NCBI GenBank assembly: GCA_036275295.1
Contig: DASUEB010000094.1
Coordinates: 1-19,136, forward strand
Source: DASUEB01 sp036275295
Lineage (GTDB): Bacteria > Bacteroidota > Bacteroidia > Flavobacteriales_D > Luteibaculaceae
Reading direction: 5' to 3'
DNA: 19,136 nucleotides
The notes under the pieces were generated by a model, which searched no databases, was not told the origin of the DNA, and was given only the letters and a program-made list of their open reading frames with translations. Positions 7,421 to 15,274 of the stretch are shown in pieces. A program made the position numbers and the translations under genes. The first letter of the stretch is position 1, and each line of letters starts with the position of its first letter.

Positions 7421-10036
7421 TTAGATTACCATGTGCTCATCTTGCAACTGCTTCCTAAATACAATCTTGCCGTCGAATACATCCAACACGATAGGTTCTT
7501 GTTGATTTACACTTCCGGCAATCAACTGCTTACTGAGTTCATTTAAGACCTGCTTCTGGATAACCCGCTTAATAGGTCGGGCGCCAAACTGTGGGTCAAA
7601 CCCAGTATCGGTGAGCCATTTTAGGCCTTCAACCGACAAGTGGAGCTGGATGTTCTTTTCCTTTAGTCGCTCGCAAACTTGTTTGAGTTGAATCTTTACA
7701 ATTTCTTCGACCATGCCTTTGCCTAATGGGTTGAACATGACAATTTCGTCAATGCGGTTTAAGAATTCGGGGCGAAGGCTTTGTTTTAGCAATTCAAAAA
7801 CTTGCGATTTGGTTCTTTCCCATGTCTCCTCCTGATCCCAATCACCAGACGTGGTCAAACCTTCCTGTATCAATCCAGAACCCAAGTTACTGGTCATAAT
7901 GATCAGCGTGTTCTTGAAGTTTACTACGCGGCCCTTATTGTCGGTCAATCGACCGTCGTCAAGCACTTGCAGCAGGATGTTGAATACATCCGGGTGAGCC
8001 TTTTCAATTTCGTCAAGTAATACCACGCTGTAGGGTTTGCGCCTCACTGCCTCGGTGAGTTGACCGCTTTCGTCGTACCCTACATAACCCGGAGGTGCCC
8101 CTACCAATCGACTTACGCTGTGCCGCTCTTGATACTCACTCATGTCAATGCGAGTCATGGCGTTCTCGTCGTTGAAAAGATATTCGCTCAATGCTTTGGC
8201 GAGTTCGGTTTTTCCCACACCGGTTGTACCTAAAAAAAGAAAGGAGCCAATGGGTCTTTTTTCATCACCTAATCCGCTTCGGTTGCGCCTTACCGCGTCA
8301 GAAACAGCCTCGAGGGCAGAGGGTTGGCCCACAACACGTTTGCTCAAATTATCCTCCAGATTAAGCAGTTTTTCTTTATCGGTTTCGAGCATTCTTTTCA
8401 AGGGAATCCCGGTCCATTTCGAAACAACGTCGGCTATTTCTTCGGCATCGACCTCCTCCTTGATTAATTTTTCAGACGCATGGTTTGCTTTGAGCTGAAT
8501 CTTCAACTCCTGCAACCGCGCCTCTGCTTGCTTGATCTTTCCGTATCTCAGTTCGGCAACCAGGCCATAGTTACCCTCCCGCTCAGCTAGCTCGGCTTGA
8601 TTTTTGAGTTGCTCAATTTCCTCTTTCAGCTTTTGCACGTTCTCTATGGCATTTTTCTCGTTTTGCCACCTGCTGAACAGATGATTGCGCGATTCGTTGA
8701 GCTCTGCTAATTCATTGGCGAGCTGGTTGAGTTTGTCGGCGTCGTTTTCGCGTTTTATAGCCTCCCGTTCGATTTCGATTTGAAGGATTTTTCGATCTAC
8801 TTCATCCAACTCCTCGGGTTTTGAGTTCATTTCCATCCGAAGTTTAGAGGCCGCCTCATCAATGAGGTCCAAGGCTTTATCTGGTAAAAAGCGATCTGTT
8901 ATATATCGGGTTGATAACTCAACAGCGGCAATAATGGCCTCGTCTTTGATCAATACCTTGTGGTGATTTTCATAACGGTCCTTAATACCTCTGAGGATAG
9001 AAATGGCCGCGTCTCGGTCTGGTTCCTCAATCATTACTTTTTGAAATCGACGCTCTAAAGCTTTGTCCTTTTCAAAATACTTTTGGTATTCGTTTAAGGT
9101 TGTCGCCCCAATGCTGCGCAAATCGCCACGGGCCAGAGCGGGTTTCAAGATGTTGGCGGCATCCATGGCTCCCTCGCCACCGCCTGCGCCCACTAGCGTA
9201 TGAATCTCATCAATGAATAAGATGATTTCTCCGTCAGATTGCGTTACTTCTTTTACCACGGCCTTTAAACGTTCCTCAAATTCCCCTTTGTACTTGGCAC
9301 CTGCTATCAAAGCACCCATGTCGAGCGAGTATATTTGTTTACTGGTGAGGTTCTCAGGCACGTCGCCTTGCACAATCCGGTGGGCAATGCCTTCTGCGAT
9401 AGCGGTTTTACCTACTCCGGGTTCACCAATGAGGATGGGGTTGTTTTTCGTTCTTCGCGTAAGAATTTGCAGTACCCTCCTGATCTCGTCGTCGCGGCCT
9501 ATTACCGGATCTAATTTGCCAGCTTTGGCTCGTTCATTGAGGTGAATGGCGTATTTGGAAAGGGCTTGAAAAGTTTCCTCGTGCGATGCCGATTTGACCT
9601 GATCTCCTTTGCGCATTTCAACAATGGCCTGCTCCAATTCTTTCCGATTTACCCCTGCATCTTTGAGGAATTGCGATACCTGTTCGCCGTTGTCCATCAG
9701 CGAGAGCAGCAAGTGCTCCAGCGATACAAATTCGTCACCCAGATTAGCAAGGTATTGAGTAGCCTTCAGAATCACCCGAGCCGTGCTCTGCGAAAAATTG
9801 ACGTCCCCACCCGTGGTTTTGGGTAGTTTTCCAAGTTGTAAGTCAATGATTTTGTTTAGGTTATTGACGTTTACCTGTAGCTTTTTCAGCAGGTACGGAA
9901 CCACGTGTTGGTCAACTTCCAAGAGGGCCTTCAGCAGGTGTGTGGGCTCTACCGCAGGATGGTCATTGGTTACGGCGTTAGCTTGCGCCTGTTGTATGGC
10001 CTGCTGCGATTTTATGGTGTATTTCTCGAAATTCAT
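7421..10036 (-). CDS. clpB: ATP-dependent chaperone ClpB (protein disaggregase)
   Basis: 871 residues, standard length for this cytosolic hexameric Hsp100 that pulls proteins out of aggregates with DnaK. Clp-N domain about 1-145; first AAA+ domain about 160-400 with Walker A GEPGVGKT (204-211), pore loop KYKGEFEER (248-256), Walker B LFIDEIHT (E277) and arginine finger ERRFQ (328-332). The coiled-coil M domain at about 405-525 (the mark of ClpB against ClpA/ClpC) is present. The second AAA+ domain has Walker A GTTGVGKT (603-610), pore loop GYVG (650-653) and Walker B VLLDE (E676). The C-terminal small domain is complete. The N-terminus MNFEKYTIKSQQAIQQAQ is typical. The gene lies downstream of the metal operon on the same strand, with a 97-bp gap that holds a perfect palindrome and no CIRCE element. 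Confidence 0.98.
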   Translation of the reverse strand: MNFEKYTIKSQQAIQQAQANAVTNDHPAVEPTHLLKALLEVDQHVVPYLLKKLQVNVNNLNKIIDLQLGKLPKTTGGDVNFSQSTARVILKATQYLANLGDEFVSLEHLLLSLMDNGEQVSQFLKDAGVNRKELEQAIVEMRKGDQVKSASHEETFQALSKYAIHLNERAKAGKLDPVIGRDDEIRRVLQILTRRTKNNPILIGEPGVGKTAIAEGIAHRIVQGDVPENLTSKQIYSLDMGALIAGAKYKGEFEERLKAVVKEVTQSDGEIILFIDEIHTLVGAGGGEGAMDAANILKPALARGDLRSIGATTLNEYQKYFEKDKALERRFQKVMIEEPDRDAAISILRGIKDRYENHHKVLIKDEAIIAAVELSTRYITDRFLPDKALDLIDEAASKLRMEMNSKPEELDEVDRKILQIEIEREAIKRENDADKLNQLANELAELNESRNHLFSRWQNEKNAIENVQKLKEEIEQLKNQAELAEREGNYGLVAELRYGKIKQAEARLQELKIQLKANHASEKLIKEEVDAEEIADVVSKWTGIPLKRMLETDKEKLLNLEDNLSKRVVGQPSALEAVSDAVRRNRSGLGDEKRPIGSFLFLGTTGVGKTELAKALSEYLFNDENAMTRIDMSEYQERHSVSRLVGAPPGYVGYDESGQLTEAVRRKPYSVVLLDEIEKAHPDVFNILLQVLDDGRLTDNKGRVVNFKNTLIIMTSNLGSGLIQEGLTTSGDWDQEETWERTKSQVFELLKQSLRPEFLNRIDEIVMFNPLGKGMVEEIVKIQLKQVCERLKEKNIQLHLSVEGLKWLTDTGFDPQFGARPIKRVIQKQVLNELSKQLIAGSVNQQEPIVLDVFDGKIVFRKQLQDEHMVI

Positions 10037-10099
10037 TTGATCGTGTTTTGCTTGCAGGTAAGCAATTATTTGACCAAGGGGTAAAGCAGTTCTCTACGC

Positions 10100-10112
10100 T
10101 GTCATTGTGACA
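10100..10112. promoter_or_regulatory. Perfect palindrome upstream of clpB, candidate operator
   Basis: TGTCA-TTG-TGACA has two exact 5-nt arms around 3 nt. It sits 64 bp before the clpB start inside the 97-bp gap between clpB and the gene upstream. Spacing and symmetry suit a dimeric repressor or activator. No TAnnTTTG box could be placed with confidence, so its relation to the promoter is unknown. Confidence 0.4.
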
Positions 10113-10133
10113 TGGAATCACCACAATATCGCG

Positions 10134-10694
10134 TCAATTTGTCTTTTCTTTAACCTTCCATAGGTTATATTGTCGGAACAAGTCGATTACCTGAGGAAAC
10201 CCAGCTTTCCGTGAAAAGATTTTCTCCCTCAACTCTGTGTTGTCGAACAAAAATCGCTCAGCCATTTTCATAAAGTTGCCTTCGGTGATTTCCAAGACCT
10301 CTTTCTCCAATTTAAGGAGATACCTGTTCTCTGGAATTTCAGCTCCCAAATAGGTGAAGGCAAATAAGTTGTAGTGCCCATTGGCAACCTTCTCAAACAA
10401 ACGCTCTTTGCCTTTATACGTGACTTTTTCGAAGAGCATGATATTGAGATGTACTTCTTTGATTTCGTCCAAGCCAATTCGTTGAACTCTCTCCAAGGTG
10501 TCGCTCTCGGGGATGATTCGCACGGCTCCTTTGAACTGTTGTGTGAGTTTGATCTTACCCAGCAAAGTGTCGCCGTAGCTGTTGATGATGTAGCCATTGA
10601 TGTAGTCCCGCCTCGGGGGACTTTTTCGCTGCGCCTGACCTGAAAGCGACCAAAATAGGCACAACAGAGATATGAGGATTATGTGTCTAACCAC
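10134..10694 (-). CDS. Secreted protein of unknown function, 186 aa
   Basis: A signal peptide is clear: VRHIILISLLCLFWSLSGQAQ, with likely cleavage after the SGQAQ region (about residue 20-22). The mature part has YINGYIINSYGDTLLGKIKL (31-50), a pattern (G-Y-I-x-N-x-x-G-D-T-L-x-G-K-I) often seen at the start of small periplasmic Bacteroidota proteins of unknown function, and then an alpha/beta body ending FRQYNLWKVKEKTN. No catalytic motif is recognised. The start must be GTG 10694: an in-frame stop lies two codons upstream and no ATG occurs before the signal peptide. The gene begins 16 bp inside the end of the NlpC/P60 gene, so translation is probably coupled and it is the last gene of the metal operon run. 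Confidence 0.72.
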   Translation of the reverse strand: MVRHIILISLLCLFWSLSGQAQRKSPPRRDYINGYIINSYGDTLLGKIKLTQQFKGAVRIIPESDTLERVQRIGLDEIKEVHLNIMLFEKVTYKGKERLFEKVANGHYNLFAFTYLGAEIPENRYLLKLEKEVLEITEGNFMKMAERFLFDNTELREKIFSRKAGFPQVIDLFRQYNLWKVKEKTN

Positions 10695-11419
10695 CGCTTA
10701 ATGGAGTGAAGATGATGCGTTTTATTTGCTTGATTAAAGATTCCATTTTCCGTTAACTCGTCGATACGGCATTGGCCGGAACAATGAATAATTTTACCCG
10801 GTTCCCGGATGATTCCCACGTGCGTTACCCGTCCTTGTTCATTGCTGAAAAACGCCAAATCTCCTTTTTTATGGTCTGAAAACGAGATGTTATTCTCGAA
10901 AAACTGTTCTTGTTGCCATGCATCTCTCGGAATCCAAACGTTTTGGGTTCTAAGCACCACTTGCGAAAACCCTGAGCAATCGATGCCAAAATGGGTTTTT
11001 CCACCCCACAAATAGGGTGAGCCCAGAAAAGATTGTGCCACCGTCTCCCATGATGCCGATGACGGCGAATGATTCATAATCTCAAATTGCCACTGACCCC
11101 ATGAAAAGATAGGCTCAGCAGGAAATATGGATCCCATAGGAATGTGCATCAAGTGCCCTAGCGTCTGATTTACAACGGTATGAAGGTGTGAGTTGACAAT
11201 TTCAACGGGATTGATTAGCGAGCCTTGCTGAAGCGGGGTGTGTAACTTTCTGTCGATCCAACCCACATACTCGTCTCGGATGGTTTTGATCTTCAACCAT
11301 TTCTCGGTTTCTTCTATGACGGTATATTCCTCCCCGAAAAGCAGTTGATTGAGGAGCTCGCTCTTATCGCTGGGCTCTGCTTTTTGTGGGATTAAAGGAA
11401 ATGCGCTAACTCCAATCAT
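10679..11419 (-). CDS. NlpC/P60 (C40) peptidoglycan peptidase with SH3-like region
   Basis: 246 residues. The N-terminal half (about 1-105) resembles the bacterial SH3-like regions of YkfC-type enzymes (LLFGEEYTVIEETEKWLKIK, then YVGWIDRK). The NlpC/P60 domain begins at GSPYLWGGKTHFGIDCSGF (133-151), with nucleophile C148. H200 (VTHVGI) and H212 (KIIHCSG) complete the site. Such enzymes cut the D-Glu to diamino acid bond of stem peptides. No signal peptide is seen, as in cytoplasmic YkfC-like enzymes that recycle wall peptides, so recycling is likelier than remodelling in the periplasm. The start lies 16 bp after the second metal permease and the 3' end overlaps the next gene, so it appears to be transcribed with the metal transporter. 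Confidence 0.85.
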   Translation of the reverse strand: MIGVSAFPLIPQKAEPSDKSELLNQLLFGEEYTVIEETEKWLKIKTIRDEYVGWIDRKLHTPLQQGSLINPVEIVNSHLHTVVNQTLGHLMHIPMGSIFPAEPIFSWGQWQFEIMNHSPSSASWETVAQSFLGSPYLWGGKTHFGIDCSGFSQVVLRTQNVWIPRDAWQQEQFFENNISFSDHKKGDLAFFSNEQGRVTHVGIIREPGKIIHCSGQCRIDELTENGIFNQANKTHHLHSIKRWLDT

Positions 11420-11435
11420 GCCGAAATTTAACCCA

Positions 11436-12335
11436 TTACATGTTTATCTGCGCGCCTGCTGTGGCATAGTTATTCATATGCACCTGTGAACGTTTTTTGC
11501 GTTGCATTCGATAGATGACCAAACATACCAGAAAAACACCAAATGATGCGCTGGCAATACCACCTCCAACGGATCCGTTTACCAGCCACGAAATGCCGAA
11601 TCCCGCCATGCTCGAAATAATGGCAAGACACAAACTCAAACGCAATAGGGCAGGGAAGGATTTGGCAAACAGAAACGCGGCCGACGGCGGTATGACAACC
11701 AATGCCACGACAACGATGCTTCCAACCAATTCAAAATGAATTACCGTGGAAAAAGCCGTTAAAAATGCAATCCCGTATTGCCAAAAGGCCACTGAAATCC
11801 CCATCGTTCGGGCATATTCGGGGTTGAATAATACCATGGGCAGTTCCTTACGGCCCCGGTAGCAAAAAACAGTGATTAATCCCAAAACCAATACGGCCAT
11901 CCAAAGTCCGCGCGGTCCGATATCCAATCCACCCAGAAATAAATGGTGAAAGGGAACATAGGCCATTTCGCCAAACAAGACACAGTCTTGATCCAAGTCA
12001 ATATTGAGCCAAGGCTGACTGATAAGCAAAACACCCAATGAGAACAGCACCGTGAAAACAACGCCCATTGCCGCATCGGCGTGTAACGTGCGCACTTGGC
12101 TCAGTTTTTCAATCAAAAGGGTTGCCAAAAATCCGCAGGCTGTAGCACCCACAATCATCACAGAACTGCTTTTGGTGGCCGTAATGAGATATCCAACTAC
12201 CAAACCGGGTAGGATGGCGTGGGAGATGGCGTCTACAAGTAAGATTTGTTTTCTCAATAGCAGCAGGGACCCCAGAAGTGACGAGGATCCAGAGACAACA
12301 ATGGCCGTCAGCAAAATAAATACGTAGCTAATCAT
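11436..12335 (-). CDS. Metal (Mn/Zn/Fe) ABC transporter permease, ABC-3 family
   Basis: 299 residues, mostly hydrophobic, with about eight or nine membrane segments. Typical ABC-3 (ZnuB/MntB-type) features: LLLRKQILLVDAISHAILPG (25-44), followed later by HADAAMG (85-91), FNPEYARTMGIS (169-180), which is the ATPase-contacting region, and VGSIVVVALVVIPPSAAFLFA (203-223). It is the permease partner of the upstream fused permease, so the transporter is probably a heterodimer. Its ATG overlaps the upstream stop in the form ATGA (12332-12335). The short C-terminal tail (RMQRKKRSQVHMNN...) has no DtxR-like domain, unlike its partner. Confidence 0.92.
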   Translation of the reverse strand: MISYVFILLTAIVVSGSSSLLGSLLLLRKQILLVDAISHAILPGLVVGYLITATKSSSVMIVGATACGFLATLLIEKLSQVRTLHADAAMGVVFTVLFSLGVLLISQPWLNIDLDQDCVLFGEMAYVPFHHLFLGGLDIGPRGLWMAVLVLGLITVFCYRGRKELPMVLFNPEYARTMGISVAFWQYGIAFLTAFSTVIHFELVGSIVVVALVVIPPSAAFLFAKSFPALLRLSLCLAIISSMAGFGISWLVNGSVGGGIASASFGVFLVCLVIYRMQRKKRSQVHMNNYATAGAQINM

Positions 12336-13573
12336 AATGGGGGTATTTGTTTGGAATGTGGATCAGCCAGCGGTTGGTCGAGTAGGTTCATCAACACTTT
12401 TTCCTCCCGTGGACCGAGGAAGTGCTCCATCCATTCTGCTGAAAGGTGGACGTGGTTCGGATGCAATTGGAGGTGCTTGTTTAAATATAATTCCCACAAC
12501 CGGTGCTTTCTAACTACCGACTCCGCACAAACCAGCCCTTGTTCTGAAAAATACCACGATTGTGAACGACGGACGATCCAACCTCTTAACTGCGCATAGC
12601 GGTTGAAATAACCCGCCAAAGTAATGGGATGCGCTAAGTATTCGGATCGACTGGATGGATGATAATTCCTTTCAATGTGAAGATATGCAGCCTTTAATTG
12701 ATTCTCAGATGAGATTTGCCAACGTCTAATCGTTTTGAGTGACCATTTCTTTATCCACCCATTGGCAGGATTAACGAATAAACTGATGAGCACGATACTA
12801 CCCAAAACCAGCACTACCACAGGTCCGGTGGGCATATGGGCGAATTTAGCCGAAATGTAACAACCGGCTAAAGCGCCAAACGCCCCTATGGATACAGCAA
12901 TTGCAATCATACCCTTGAAGGTTGAACCCCACATACGAGCTGCGACCGATGGTAGGATAAGCATGGAGGATATTAAGATTGCCCCAACTGCCTGGACACC
13001 AATGGCCGCGGTAAGAATATAAGATCCCAAAAGCAATCTCGAAATGCGTTTAGAGGATATCCCAGCGGTTTGAGCGTAGACAGGGTCAAATAGATAAATT
13101 TTCACCTCTCGATAATGGTAAACAAAATGGCAAACCAGCAAAATACATACTACGGAGATGATTAAAACATGTTGCACTCCCAGCGACGCTGCTTTGCCGA
13201 ATAAAAACTGATCCAGTCCGCTTTGATTGCCTGATTCAGCGTGCTGTAATGCGCTGAGAAATAGGGTTCCCAGGCCAAAAAAACCTCCCAACACAATGCC
13301 AATAGCAGCATCGCTGCTTAGTTTGCTGTTTTTTTGGAGGAAGTCGCTAAGCCAAGCCCCTATGGCACTTGATAAGGCAGCTCCAACGAGTAGAAAGGGG
13401 AGGTCTTTCGATTGACTAATCCAATACCCCAATACCAAACCGGGAAGTAGGGCGTGCGAAAGACCGTCGGTGAGCAGCGATTTTTTCTCCAGAAATGCGC
13501 TGGAACCCATCAAACCAGCTGTGGCTCCTAACACAGTACAACCCCAAAAGACAAGTAACAGCTGGGTATCCAT
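12332..13573 (-). CDS. Metal ABC permease fused to a C-terminal DtxR/MntR-like domain
   Basis: 413 residues from ATG 13573 (GTG 13576 is also possible). Residues 1-269 are an ABC-3 permease: LLTDGLSHALLPGLVLG, SSDAAIGIVLGG, FDPVYAQTAGIS, VGAILISSMLILPSVAARM. After a linker, residues about 285-413 are like a diphtheria-toxin-repressor-type protein without the SH3/FeoA domain. Shared marks are ENQLKAAY (290-297), FSEQG, VVRKHRLWELYL, then HVHLSAEWMEH and ADPHSKQIP at the end. The metal-ligand positions of DtxR/MntR are kept: H357, E361, H376, E380, E383, H384. The helix-turn-helix stretch is four residues shorter than in the stand-alone regulator of this operon. Chlamydial YtgCR has the same fusion and the same operon place (third of four), and there the repressor part is released by cleavage. 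Its TGA/ATG junction with the ATPase gene shares one base. Confidence 0.9.
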   Translation of the reverse strand: MDTQLLLVFWGCTVLGATAGLMGSSAFLEKKSLLTDGLSHALLPGLVLGYWISQSKDLPFLLVGAALSSAIGAWLSDFLQKNSKLSSDAAIGIVLGGFFGLGTLFLSALQHAESGNQSGLDQFLFGKAASLGVQHVLIISVVCILLVCHFVYHYREVKIYLFDPVYAQTAGISSKRISRLLLGSYILTAAIGVQAVGAILISSMLILPSVAARMWGSTFKGMIAIAVSIGAFGALAGCYISAKFAHMPTGPVVVLVLGSIVLISLFVNPANGWIKKWSLKTIRRWQISSENQLKAAYLHIERNYHPSSRSEYLAHPITLAGYFNRYAQLRGWIVRRSQSWYFSEQGLVCAESVVRKHRLWELYLNKHLQLHPNHVHLSAEWMEHFLGPREEKVLMNLLDQPLADPHSKQIPPL

Positions 13574-14346
13574 CACAAACCGGGTTTGTTGGTTAGGGTT
13601 TGACTGATTTCGGACAGGAAGTTTTCATTGCTTCCGTAGGCTTTTCTGAGATTCTCATCGGTGAACACATCTTCTGTTTTACCCGCTGCGATTAGGTAGG
13701 TGTTCATAAACATCAACCAATCAAAGTTTTCACGAGCTGTCTGTAAATCGTGATGGACCACTAGAACAGATTTTCCTTCGTTTTTCAACTGGTGCAAAAC
13801 AGACCATATTTTTGCTTCGCTGGAGGCGTCTACGCCGGCAAATGGCTCATCCAGGATATATAAATCAGCCGTCTTGCACAGTGCTCGTGCGAGAAACACA
13901 CGCTGTTGCTGACCTCCGCTTAATTGACTGATTTGCTGCTTTCTAAATGAAGTCATCTCAACTTTTTCTAGACTATCATCAATCATTTGGTTGTCCTCAG
14001 ACTTATTTTTTCTCCACGTACCTTGCCGTGCTTGATAACGGCCCATGGCTACAACCTCCTCAACGGTGATGGGGAAATTCCAGTCGACCGATTCTCGCTG
14101 TGGCACGTAACTCACGCGCGATTTGGCCTCCTCAATAAGCGAACCCAGCACCTGTATTGACCCCTGCTGGGGTTTGAGTAAACCCATGATTGCTTTTAAC
14201 AGGGTGGTTTTGCCAGAGCCATTTGCCCCAATGATTCCCCCCAACACCCCATTGGGCATATCAAAGTGTATACTCCACAAAACGGGTTTACCTGAGTAAC
14301 TCACCGAGAGGTCCCGGCATGACAAAACGGTATGCAAATTATTCAT
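13573..14346 (-). CDS. Metal ABC transporter ATP-binding protein
   Basis: 257 residues from ATG 14346; an upstream in-frame start (14385) would add 13 residues inside the preceding gene and is less likely. ABC ATPase motifs: Walker A GANGSGKT (40-47), Q-loop SYVPQRESVDWNFPITV (Q83), signature LSGGQQQR (142-149), Walker B YILDEP (163-168, E167) and H-loop VVHHD. The PQRxxVDWxFPxxV segment is characteristic of the Mn/Zn/Fe ABC family (MntA/TroB/YtgB type). It powers the two permeases encoded next. The gene overlaps the metal-binding lipoprotein gene by 8 bp and the fused permease gene by 1 bp. Confidence 0.95.
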   Translation of the reverse strand: MNNLHTVLSCRDLSVSYSGKPVLWSIHFDMPNGVLGGIIGANGSGKTTLLKAIMGLLKPQQGSIQVLGSLIEEAKSRVSYVPQRESVDWNFPITVEEVVAMGRYQARQGTWRKNKSEDNQMIDDSLEKVEMTSFRKQQISQLSGGQQQRVFLARALCKTADLYILDEPFAGVDASSEAKIWSVLHQLKNEGKSVLVVHHDLQTARENFDWLMFMNTYLIAAGKTEDVFTDENLRKAYGSNENFLSEISQTLTNKPGL

Positions 14347-15274
14347 CTTTTGAGGTTTGTAAACCACGGTAAATGGCTGAAACATTGTGTCTGAAAACCG
14401 CGGAATAGGTGTCCATGTGTTTTGATTTTGATCCCAGCGCGTCGGAATAGAGGGTTTGTCCCAGTTGTATCGCGTGTCCCTTTCTTCGACAATCGTCGAT
14501 TATGGCCTCAATACTCTGAGATGAGATAGAGGATTCTACGAAAAGCGTGGGAATTTGTCGGTCGATAATAAACTTGCTGAGTTGACTCACTTCATAAATA
14601 CCGTACTCGCTTGTTGTGCTTATGCCTTGTAGGCTGCGCACCTCAATTTGGTAGCGCCTCGAGAAGTAGCTAAAAGCATCATGGGGCGTAATGAGCACCC
14701 TTTTTGGGGTGGGGATGGCCTTCATTTTTTCGGTCGCCCATTGATCGAGGTACAAACAGTTCTCAATGTATTTGTTCCTTTTAAGGGTGTCTCGGTATGC
14801 CGAGAAATGGTTGTGTTGAGCCAACAAACGATCCATTCCTTTGGTGCATTTTACCCACAGATGGGCGTCAAACCAAATATGCGGATCGGGGCTACCCAAC
14901 GAATCCAGGTAGATAAGATCCTGCTTTGACAAAAGAGATCCCAGATCCCAAACGGTCTTTCGCTGCTTGAGCCCCTCTATTTTTTCACTCATCTTCCCCT
15001 CTAAATGAAGACCGTTACCCACAATCACATCTGCTTCTTCCAGCCATTCAACGTCTCGCAGGCTAATTTTGTAAAGGTGTGGATCGACGCCAGGTCCCAT
15101 CAATACATGTATGCGAACCTGATCGGAGAGAAGATTTCTGACCAGATCGGCCACATAGCCCGTAGTGCAAACAAAGAGGGGCTTTCGTTGCTCCGGTTGC
15201 GATTGACAGGCGCTTAACATAGCGATCCATACGAATAAGGCCAGCTTGCTTACTGTTCGTCGGTACGAATCCAT
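14339..15274 (-). CDS. Metal-binding lipoprotein of the ABC transporter (cluster A-I, likely Mn)
   Basis: 311 residues from ATG 15274 (MDSYRRTVSKLALFVWIAMLSAC). A start at 15328 lies upstream but would put 18 extra residues before a good signal peptide. Lipobox LSAC with C23 anchors it in the membrane. Metal ligands can be placed by comparison with TroA/PsaA/MntC: H66 (VDPHLY), H132 (DPHIWFD), E223 (ISTTSEYG) and D278 (LYSDALG). The His-His-Glu-Asp set is that of manganese-type binders (PsaA, MntC), while zinc binders usually have a third His and a His-rich loop, absent here. This favours Mn, but YtgA-type proteins may take Fe or Zn. The gene overlaps the end of the regulator gene by 25 bp. 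Confidence 0.92.
   Translation of the reverse strand: MDSYRRTVSKLALFVWIAMLSACQSQPEQRKPLFVCTTGYVADLVRNLLSDQVRIHVLMGPGVDPHLYKISLRDVEWLEEADVIVGNGLHLEGKMSEKIEGLKQRKTVWDLGSLLSKQDLIYLDSLGSPDPHIWFDAHLWVKCTKGMDRLLAQHNHFSAYRDTLKRNKYIENCLYLDQWATEKMKAIPTPKRVLITPHDAFSYFSRRYQIEVRSLQGISTTSEYGIYEVSQLSKFIIDRQIPTLFVESSISSQSIEAIIDDCRRKGHAIQLGQTLYSDALGSKSKHMDTYSAVFRHNVSAIYRGLQTSKDE

Noticed and set aside
10037..10133. A CIRCE/HrcA heat-shock operator for clpB
   Set aside because: No TTAGCACTC-N9-GAGTGCTAA-like repeat is present; only the short TGTCA/TGACA palindrome is seen.
10268..10597. A 109-codon minus-strand frame inside the secreted-protein gene
   Set aside because: It is another frame of a gene with a clear signal peptide and coupled start, and its own translation is Ser/Thr-rich without any motif.
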